NCBI GenBank assembly: GCA_050288085.1
Contig: JBNKDD010000323.1
Span: forward strand, 1 to 6,242
Reading direction: 5' to 3'
DNA from: JBNKDD01 sp050288085
Lineage (GTDB): Bacteria; Chloroflexota; Anaerolineae; Aggregatilineales; UBA3940
Length of the DNA stretch: 6,242 nucleotides
Shown here: in pieces, positions 1 through 4,811 of the stretch
How positions within the stretch are numbered: position 1 is the first letter of the stretch
Layout of the letters: every line of letters starts with the position of its first letter
Notes under the pieces: generated by a model
Told to the model about the DNA's origin: nothing
What the model saw: the letters and a program-made list of their open reading frames with translations, nothing else
The model's database searches: none
Translations under genes and position numbers: made by a program

Positions 1-819
1 GAGACCGACCATGCTCGCCGCGCCGAGATAGGGTTATTGCTAAACGAAGCAGGCGATACACGCCCCGGAGTGGGATTAGGGCCGGATGGTCTACCTGATA
101 TTGTGTGGCTGCCGGTACAAGGCGGGATAGAAACTATCAATGGGCAGAACTTCCAGTTCGACGCGTTTTATATCGCCAAATATCCAATCACGTACCAACA
201 ATTCAACGCATTCGTTGACGATCCGAGCGGATACACCCATTCGGATTGGTGGGTTGAATTAGCCCTTCAGCATGATCAGCCAGGAACTCAGAATCACCCG
301 TATGATAATCACCCGCGTGATAACGTGTCGTGGTTCGACGGCGTGGCCTTCTGCCGCTGGTTGACGGCCCGGCTGGCAACAACATCATCAGAGATAGGGC
401 GGCTTATTCGAGAGCAGGATTGGCAGGTGCGTCTACCCTTAGAATGGGAATGGCAGCATGCAGCGACCGGCGGTGATCCGGCTTATTGCTACCCGTGGGG
501 GGCGGTGTGGGAAGAGAGCTTTACTCAACCGATCACGGACGGGTTAGGGCTTACCACCGCAGTTGGATTATACCCGCAAGGGCGATCACCGGTCGGGGCG
601 CTCGACATGTGCAGCAACGTCTGGGAGTGGTGTCTCAATCATTACGAAGACCCGGAGGACACCGGCTACAGCGGCCCTAAGCGACGGGCCTTGCGCGGCG
701 GGATGTGGGAATTAGGCGAGGACGAGGGCACCACAATCCTTGAGCGAGAATTCGAGTTGGGGCCTTATGCACGTACCAACCATAAGGGGTTTCGGATTAG
801 CTGCTGTCCCCCACGTTAA
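1..819 (+). CDS. FGE/SUMF1-fold domain protein, 3' part of a larger gene (5' truncated by window)
   Basis: The visible 272 residues form a formylglycine-generating-enzyme-like (SUMF1, C-type-lectin-type) domain. Seen: a linker with the text GVGLGPDGLPDIVWLPV, then FYIAKYPITYQQFNAFV, DNVSWFDGVAFCRWLTARL, VRLPLEWEWQHAATGG, YPWG, MCSNVWEWC (about 203-211), RGGMWE and a closing GFRISCC. The frame is open to base 1, and the upstream residues (RRAEIGLLLNEAGDTRPGVG) match the hinge that usually precedes this domain in multidomain proteins. I therefore treat TTG at 37 as internal and the true start as outside the window. In family knowledge, true FGE oxidises a sulfatase cysteine using a cysteine pair just after the GGS(W/Y) motif. 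Here that stretch (RGGMWELGEDEGTTILEREF) has no cysteine, so sulfatase activation is unlikely; a binding or scaffold role is inferred. Many relatives carry N-terminal NACHT/STAND, TIR, kinase or protease parts, but which one applies here cannot be seen. The next gene is 192 bases away and probably independent. Confidence 0.85.
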   Translation, partial: ETDHARRAEIGLLLNEAGDTRPGVGLGPDGLPDIVWLPVQGGIETINGQNFQFDAFYIAKYPITYQQFNAFVDDPSGYTHSDWWVELALQHDQPGTQNHPYDNHPRDNVSWFDGVAFCRWLTARLATTSSEIGRLIREQDWQVRLPLEWEWQHAATGGDPAYCYPWGAVWEESFTQPITDGLGLTTAVGLYPQGRSPVGALDMCSNVWEWCLNHYEDPEDTGYSGPKRRALRGGMWELGEDEGTTILEREFELGPYARTNHKGFRISCCPPR

Positions 820-905
820 TCCATATAACCCTTTTGAGTACGGGAAAATTTGCGCTCATATTGGTATCCTATAGTGGACATAAGTCTGAATCCATTGTAT
901 CGTTT

Positions 906-971
906 ACTTCAATAGCGTCCGTGGAGAAACTCAAGTTGAAGCTCTTCATTCTCTTTCGATAGTAGTTGAAG
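906..971. promoter_or_regulatory. Cluster of TTGAAG/CTTCAA elements, possible operator region
   Basis: The hexamer appears as CTTCAA at 907-912, TTGAAG at 936-941 and TTGAAG at 966-971, with a near copy CTTCA at 944-948. The three full copies start 29 and 30 bases apart, close to three helical turns. The last two are part of an 8-base direct repeat AGTTGAAG (934-941 and 964-971), and TCAAGTTGA at 931-939 is a perfect small inverted repeat. A regulator-binding array upstream of the binding-protein gene is an inference; short motifs like this can recur by chance. Confidence 0.25.
936..963 (+). promoter_or_regulatory. Candidate sigma70-type promoter for the ABC importer operon
   Basis: TTGAAG at 936-941 matches the -35 consensus at four of six positions, and GATAGT at 958-963 matches the -10 consensus at four of six, with a 16-base spacer. 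Transcription would begin near 970 and leave a leader of about 40 bases before the ATG at 1012, which keeps the ribosome binding site intact. The match is modest, and no upstream terminator was found that would prove a separate transcription unit. Confidence 0.3.
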
Positions 972-996
972 GGTGATTCCCCATTATTTGCCATAC

Positions 997-1003
997 AAGG
1001 AGG
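997..1003 (+). promoter_or_regulatory. Ribosome binding site that sets the binding-protein start
   Basis: AAGGAGG is a near-perfect Shine-Dalgarno sequence with an 8-base gap to the ATG at 1012. It rules out the longer in-frame reading from 973, whose 13 extra residues (MIPHYLPYKEARR) would also bury the lipoprotein signal and overlap this site. Confidence 0.85.
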
Positions 1004-1011
1004 CCAGAAGG

Positions 1012-2715
1012 ATGAAAAACAACAAACACCTAATCGCTATTGCTATATTGTTGACTCTGATGCTGGTTGTCGGCTGCGGTCAGACCGCCGATGCGCCAGC
1101 AGAAGAACCAGCCGAAGCGGACAGCGCAGCAGCAGAAGAAGCCGCCGCCGCAGAAGAGGCTGAACCCGCCGCCGGTGAAGAAGAAAGCGCCGAACCGATG
1201 GACGAGGGCGCACCGGGCGGTTCGCTGGTGATCGGCCTGGCGGTCGAACCGGTTTCGCTGGACCCGGCAGCAGGGCTGTATCTGCATGAGCATATCGTGT
1301 TGATGAATATCTACGATACGCTGCTCAGTGCGGACTCAGAGGGTGGGATTCACCCTGGGCTGGCAACAGAGTGGTCAGCCAGCGACGACGGGATGGAATT
1401 TACCTTCACGCTGCGTGATGACGTTACCTTCCATGATGGCACACCGTTCAACGCCGAAGCGGTAAAAGCCTTCTTTGATCGGGTATCAACCGGTGACTTC
1501 GGTTATGCAACTGCACCAACCGTCCTGACCGGTTATGTCGAGACGGTAGTTGAAGATGACTACACCGCCAAGGTGGTATTCGAAATGCCGAAACCAACCT
1601 TTGAGCAAGACCTGGCCCGGTACTGGATGGGTATCCCCTCGCCGACCGCCGTCAGTGAACAGGGTGATGCCTACGGACAGAATCCGGTCGGCACCGGCCC
1701 ATTTGTTTTCCAGGAATGGGCGGCACAGGATCACATCACACTGGTTCGGAACGAAGATTACAATTGGGCACCCGAAACTCTGGGACACAGCGGCCCGGCT
1801 TATCTGGATGATATAACGTTCCGGTTCCTGCCGGAAGCCGCTACACGGTTGATCGCGCTGGAAACCGGCGAGATTCAAATCGCTGAGGAACCGCCGGGGT
1901 TGGAAGTCCAGGCACTGCTGGATACCGGCGAGTACCAGTTGGAAACATTCGCTTCACCCGGTATGCCCTCGCACATGATGATCAATGTCGAGAAGCCGCC
2001 GACGGATGATATCCGGGTGCGTGAGGCGATGATCTACGCCATTAACCAGGAACAACTGAACGATATCGCCTTCAGCGGGTTGATGTCACCGGCTTACAGT
2101 GTGCTATCACCGACGACCTGGGGCTACGATGAAGCATCGGCTAACCTTTACCGGTACGATCCTGAAAAAGCCGCTGAACTGCTGGACGATGCCGGTTGGA
2201 TCGATGAGAACGGCGACGGCATTCGGGAGAAAGACGGCGAGAATCTGAAGGTCGTCTACCCGGCGATTCCGGCCTATGAAGAAGCCTATATGGAACTGGT
2301 CGCAGGTTACCTGGGAGAAGTGGGCTTTGAAGTTGAACTGCTCACGATGGATGATGCTGGCGTGTTCGAGTTCGGGAATGCTGGCAATCACAACTTCCTC
2401 AACATGGGCTGGATCAGCAGCGATCCCGCCGTGCTGGACTTTGTCTACAATTCGGCCAATATCGAAGCCGGTTCATCGTTCACACGGTACGTTGACGAGG
2501 AATTAGATCAGGCATTGATTGATGCTCAGAGCGAACTTGACCCCGATGCCCGCCGGGCGTTGTACGTCAGGATTCAGGAGATCATCATGGAGAATGCTTT
2601 GGTGATGCCGCTCCACACTTACAATCAGGTGATGCTGTTATCCTCCAGCGTACAGGGCTGGCAGTTCAATAATGAGGGCTACCCGCTGCTGTACGATGTT
2701 ACGCTGGCGGAATAA
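1012..2715 (+). CDS. ABC importer family-5 solute-binding lipoprotein (peptide/nickel type)
   Basis: This 567-residue protein would capture a solute outside the membrane and hand it to the permeases encoded downstream. Residues 1-21 are a lipoprotein signal (MKNNKH, hydrophobic core, lipobox VVGC) with the lipidated Cys at 22. Residues 23-69 are a flexible acidic linker in which 30 of 47 residues are Ala or Glu and none is Lys or Arg. The SBP_bac_5 fold starts near GGSLVIGLAVEPVSLDP (69-85). It contains the family signature region HPGLATEWSASDDG...FTLRDDVTFHDGTPF (about 114-150), NPVGTGPF (224-231) and the late segment MPLHTYNQVMLL. The length exceeds the usual 500-550 because of the linker. 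The ligand cannot be read from the sequence: oligopeptides, dipeptides, glutathione, sugars and nickel are all bound by this family. The ATG at 1012 is chosen from the strong ribosome binding site and the signal peptide. It is followed by a 167-base gap with hairpins, then the permeases, consistent with a single operon and separate tuning of binding-protein output. Confidence 0.93.
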   Translation: MKNNKHLIAIAILLTLMLVVGCGQTADAPAEEPAEADSAAAEEAAAAEEAEPAAGEEESAEPMDEGAPGGSLVIGLAVEPVSLDPAAGLYLHEHIVLMNIYDTLLSADSEGGIHPGLATEWSASDDGMEFTFTLRDDVTFHDGTPFNAEAVKAFFDRVSTGDFGYATAPTVLTGYVETVVEDDYTAKVVFEMPKPTFEQDLARYWMGIPSPTAVSEQGDAYGQNPVGTGPFVFQEWAAQDHITLVRNEDYNWAPETLGHSGPAYLDDITFRFLPEAATRLIALETGEIQIAEEPPGLEVQALLDTGEYQLETFASPGMPSHMMINVEKPPTDDIRVREAMIYAINQEQLNDIAFSGLMSPAYSVLSPTTWGYDEASANLYRYDPEKAAELLDDAGWIDENGDGIREKDGENLKVVYPAIPAYEEAYMELVAGYLGEVGFEVELLTMDDAGVFEFGNAGNHNFLNMGWISSDPAVLDFVYNSANIEAGSSFTRYVDEELDQALIDAQSELDPDARRALYVRIQEIIMENALVMPLHTYNQVMLLSSSVQGWQFNNEGYPLLYDVTLAE

Positions 2716-2758
2716 CTCCGGTGATGCGTTAACAATTTAAAACCTATCATAAAACACC

Positions 2759-2786
2759 GTAGGGGGGAGTGGCCAGTCGCCCCTAC
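2759..2786. repeat. 28-base near-perfect palindrome (REP-like intergenic element)
   Basis: The two 14-base halves meet between 2772 and 2773 with no spacer. Twelve of 14 positions pair; the exceptions are G-G oppositions at 2766/2779 and 2769/2776. The outer arms are GTAGGGG (2759-2765) and CCCCTAC (2780-2786), with TGGCCA at the centre. No T tract follows, so it is not a classic intrinsic terminator. From memory, palindromes with GTAGGGGCGAC-type arms are scattered between genes in several bacterial genomes, so I read it as a member of a dispersed REP-like family. A role in stabilising the upstream binding-protein mRNA is inferred. Confidence 0.6.
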
Positions 2787-2810
2787 AAGCGCGGATAGAC
2801 AATAATCGTA

Positions 2811-2840
2811 GTAGGGTTCGAACAAACCGAAAATCCCTAC
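2811..2840. repeat. Second stem-loop with GTAGGG/CCCTAC arms
   Basis: GTAGGGTTCG (2811-2820) pairs with CGAA (2828-2831) and CCCTAC (2835-2840). A 3-base bulge AAT interrupts the right arm, and the loop is 7 bases, AACAAAC. It shares the GTAGGG arm sequence with the palindrome 25 bases upstream, so it may be a decayed or related copy. No T run follows. Confidence 0.4.
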
Positions 2841-2869
2841 CCAACCCGATTATTTACTACCCCCGCATT

Positions 2870-2876
2870 GAGAGGG
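2870..2876 (+). promoter_or_regulatory. Ribosome binding site for the first permease
   Basis: GAGAGGG lies 6 bases before the ATG at 2883, supporting that ATG over the in-frame TTG at 2868, which overlaps the site. The GGGTA at 2874-2878 can pair with TACCC at 2858-2862 (5 base pairs, 11-base loop), which would partly mask the site; whether that matters is unknown. Confidence 0.6.
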
Positions 2877-2882
2877 TACACG

Positions 2883-3806
2883 ATGAGCAGCTATCTACTA
2901 CGTCGCCTATTCATGTCTTTACTGGTACTGCTAGGTGTCTCTATCTTCACATTTTTGATGATCCATCTTGTGCCGGGTGATCCGGTGGTCGCGATGGCCG
3001 GACGGCAGGCAGCCTCGGCGGAGACAATAGAAGCGCTCCGGGAAGAACTGGGGCTAAACGATCCGCTGCCGGTTCAATATTGGAACTACATCAGCAAAGT
3101 TGCACAGGGCGATCTAGGGCAATCGATCCGAACGAAACGCCCGGTCGCCGAAGCGATAGCCGAACAATTGCCCAGCACGCTCCAATTGACACTGGCAGCA
3201 ATTACGATTGCCTCGATATTGGGGGTCAGCATGGGGATCCTGGCGGCGATCAACCGGAATAACTGGTTCGATACGCTGACGATGGCGGTATCGATCAGTG
3301 GGGTGTCGATCCCGCACTTCTGGTTGGGGCTGCTGCTGATCCTGCTGTTCTCGGTGCAACTGGGTTGGCTGCCAGCCGTCGCCCCCAGTGATGATCCGAA
3401 AGGGCTGATCCTGCCAGCCGTCACGCTGGCCGTTGGTGAAGCTGCCGTGATTACGCGGTTGGTGCGGGTCAGTATGCTTGATGTGATGGAGAAAAGATAT
3501 CTGCTGGCCGCCCGCGCCAAAGGCGTCAGGGAACGGCGGATTATCTGGCATCACGCCCTACGCAATGCCCTGATCCCGGTCGTGACGATTATCGGCCTGC
3601 AAATCGGGTTTCTGCTGGCGGGGTCGATTGTGGTTGAGACAATCTTTGCCCGTCAAGGATTGGGGCGGCTGGCGATTACGGCCATCAACAATCGTGACTT
3701 GCCCCTGATACAAGGCACTGTCCTCGTTACGGCATCGATATATGTGCTGGTTAATACTCTAACGGATGTCGTCTATGTTTTGCTTGATCCGCGTATCCGC
3801 CTCTAA
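2883..3806 (+). CDS. ABC importer permease, DppB/OppB-type
   Basis: This 307-residue inner-membrane subunit forms half of the translocation channel. Seen: N-terminal YLLRRL followed by a membrane segment (about 9-31) ending in the family text IHLVPGDPV, an extracytoplasmic stretch with LREELGLNDPLPVQYW and GDLGQSI (about 52-82), and then about five further hydrophobic segments (roughly 99-122, 132-159, 174-194, 231-253, 276-302). The cytoplasmic EAA loop that docks to the ATPase is at about 205-228 (KRYLLAARAKGVRERRIIWH then HALRN). The protein ends with the usual LLDPRIRL. Length and motifs are typical and nothing is missing. The second permease follows after 15 bases, so the two are translated from one message. 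The start is ATG 2883, preceded by GAGAGGG. Substrate specificity cannot be assigned, so I give no gene symbol. Confidence 0.95.
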   Translation: MSSYLLRRLFMSLLVLLGVSIFTFLMIHLVPGDPVVAMAGRQAASAETIEALREELGLNDPLPVQYWNYISKVAQGDLGQSIRTKRPVAEAIAEQLPSTLQLTLAAITIASILGVSMGILAAINRNNWFDTLTMAVSISGVSIPHFWLGLLLILLFSVQLGWLPAVAPSDDPKGLILPAVTLAVGEAAVITRLVRVSMLDVMEKRYLLAARAKGVRERRIIWHHALRNALIPVVTIIGLQIGFLLAGSIVVETIFARQGLGRLAITAINNRDLPLIQGTVLVTASIYVLVNTLTDVVYVLLDPRIRL

Positions 3807-3808
3807 TC

Positions 3809-3813
3809 AAAGG
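3809..3813 (+). promoter_or_regulatory. Ribosome binding site supporting a GTG start
   Basis: AAAGG sits 8 bases before GTG 3822 in the 15-base gap between the two permease genes. The next in-frame ATG lies at about residue 65, inside the conserved LMGTDNFGRDVF text, so GTG is the credible start. Confidence 0.6.
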
Positions 3814-3821
3814 TTAAAGCT

Positions 3822-4694
3822 GTGACCAACGTTTCACTATCCCCTGGGCAGCTATTTATACGGCGACTGCTTCGTAACCGAGGCGCAATTATCGGGAGCG
3901 TCTTATTAGTATTGCTGATCGCAAGCGTCGTGGCTGCACCGATTATTACTTCCCAAGACCCGCTCGATCAAAGCCCAACCAATGCCTTTCAGCCGCCCGG
4001 TGCGGAACACCTGATGGGAACCGATAACTTTGGGCGGGATGTGTTTACCCGCTTTTTATACGGTGGCCGGATTTCGTTACAGGTCGGGATTGTGGCAACA
4101 ACAATTGGGGCCACGGTCGGGACCTTGCTGGGCCTGATCGCGGGCTATTATGGCGGGGTCTTCGATGCGGTGATCTCGTGGATGATCGATGTGCTGCTGG
4201 CCTTCCCCGGCATTTTGCTGGCCTTAGTCGTGATCGCGATTCTGGGGACCGGGCTGTTCAACCTGATGATCGCGGTTGGGATCGCCTTTATCCCATCGTT
4301 TACCCGGCTGGCACGGGCCGAAGTTCTACAGGTCAAAGAGCAGGGATTCGTTGAGGCATCGCGGGCGCTGGGCAGTTCCGATGCGCGGATCATCTGGCGG
4401 CACGTGCTTCACAATATCATGCGCCCGCTGTTGGTGCTGGCAACACTCGGATTGGGTAATGCGATCCTTGAGGGCGCAGCCCTGAGCTTTATCGGGTTAG
4501 GCACGCAGCCCCCTCACCCGGAGTGGGGCGCGATGCTCAGTGCCGGTCGGAAGTTTATGCGGCAGGCGTGGTGGATTACGATCTTCCCCGGTATGGGTAT
4601 CTTCCTGACGATTCTATCCGTCAACCTGTTGGGGGATGCGTTGGGCGACGTGATCGGGTTGGATCAGCAGACACGCGCGAAAGCCGGAGAGTAA
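3822..4694 (+). CDS. ABC importer permease, DppC/OppC-type
   Basis: This 290-residue inner-membrane partner of the preceding permease completes the channel. Seen: an OppC-type N-terminus (FIRRLLRNRGAIIGSVLLVL, first membrane segment about 21-43), the conserved HLMGTDNFGRDVFTRFLYGG (63-82), and hydrophobic segments near 85-109, 115-140, 144-160, 202-225 and 252-275. The EAA loop is VEASRALGSSDARIIWRHVL (177-196). Later family texts are GAALSFIGLGTQPPHPEWG (218-236) and FPGMGIFLTILSVNLLGDAL (255-274). The C-terminus GDVIGLDQQTRAKAGE departs from the usual LRDxLDPR ending, a minor variation. The start is GTG 3822. No ATPase gene follows directly; an amidohydrolase does, after 117 bases. Confidence in the family is high, but the transported solute is unknown. 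Confidence 0.95.
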   Translation: MTNVSLSPGQLFIRRLLRNRGAIIGSVLLVLLIASVVAAPIITSQDPLDQSPTNAFQPPGAEHLMGTDNFGRDVFTRFLYGGRISLQVGIVATTIGATVGTLLGLIAGYYGGVFDAVISWMIDVLLAFPGILLALVVIAILGTGLFNLMIAVGIAFIPSFTRLARAEVLQVKEQGFVEASRALGSSDARIIWRHVLHNIMRPLLVLATLGLGNAILEGAALSFIGLGTQPPHPEWGAMLSAGRKFMRQAWWITIFPGMGIFLTILSVNLLGDALGDVIGLDQQTRAKAGE

Positions 4695-4717
4695 GGGATT
4701 TGGCCCTCACCCCTAAA

Positions 4718-4756
4718 TCCCCACTCCGATCAGCTTCGCTGATTCTGGAGAGGGGA
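4718..4756. terminator. Strong imperfect stem-loop between permease and amidohydrolase (terminator, attenuator or dispersed repeat)
   Basis: TCCCC (4718-4722) pairs with GGGGA (4752-4756), CTCC (4724-4727) with GGAG (4747-4750) and ATCAGC (4729-4734) with GCTGAT (4738-4743) around a TTC loop. This gives 15 base pairs broken by one A-A mismatch and a small internal loop. The nearest T run (TTTT, 4768-4771) is only four long and 11 bases away, so efficient intrinsic termination is doubtful. The CCCTCACCCCTAAATCCCC lead-in resembles, from memory, widespread intergenic repeats of Chloroflexota and cyanobacteria. A processing or mRNA-stability element is equally possible. Confidence 0.45.
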
Positions 4757-4800
4757 CTTCAAAGCCGTTTTGAGTAAATTCACGACAATTAAATAATAAC

Positions 4801-4804
4801 GGAG
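4801..4804 (+). promoter_or_regulatory. Ribosome binding site for the amidohydrolase
   Basis: GGAG lies 7 bases before ATG 4812 and fixes the start. It sits in an AT-rich stretch (TTAAATAATAAC) that should be free of structure. Confidence 0.7.
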
Positions 4805-4811
4805 AATAACT

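Noticed and set aside
700..819. Variable repeat of a diversity-generating retroelement, since such targets share this C-type-lectin fold
   Set aside because: There is no reverse transcriptase, no template-like near copy and no adenine-biased Asn/Tyr-rich codon pattern in the window.
826..848. CCC/GGG pairing near 829-844 as a terminator after the FGE-fold gene
   Set aside because: The stem would be only three base pairs, with no T run after it.
1486..1878. Antisense open frame of 130 codons inside the binding-protein gene
   Set aside because: It is a shadow of a well-supported gene; its translation shows no recognisable motif and no ribosome binding site was identified.
2729..2750. TTAACA (2729-2734) and TATCAT (2745-2750) as a promoter for the permeases
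   Set aside because: Each box matches five of six consensus bases, but the spacer is only 10 bases, far too short for a sigma70 promoter.
2811..2830. TTCGAAC at 2817-2823 resembling a tRNA T-loop
   Set aside because: The flanking five bases (TAGGG and AAACC) do not pair as a T-stem, and no acceptor or anticodon arms are present.
3086..3554. Two overlapping antisense open frames of about 145 codons inside the first permease gene
   Set aside because: Both lie opposite strongly conserved permease motifs, overlap each other in different frames and look like low-complexity shadows.
4770..4797. TTGAGT (4770-4775) and AATAAT (4792-4797) as a private promoter for the amidohydrolase
   Set aside because: The spacer of 16 is acceptable, but transcription would start near 4804 and cut off the GGAG ribosome binding site at 4801-4804; AT-rich leader sequence explains the match better.
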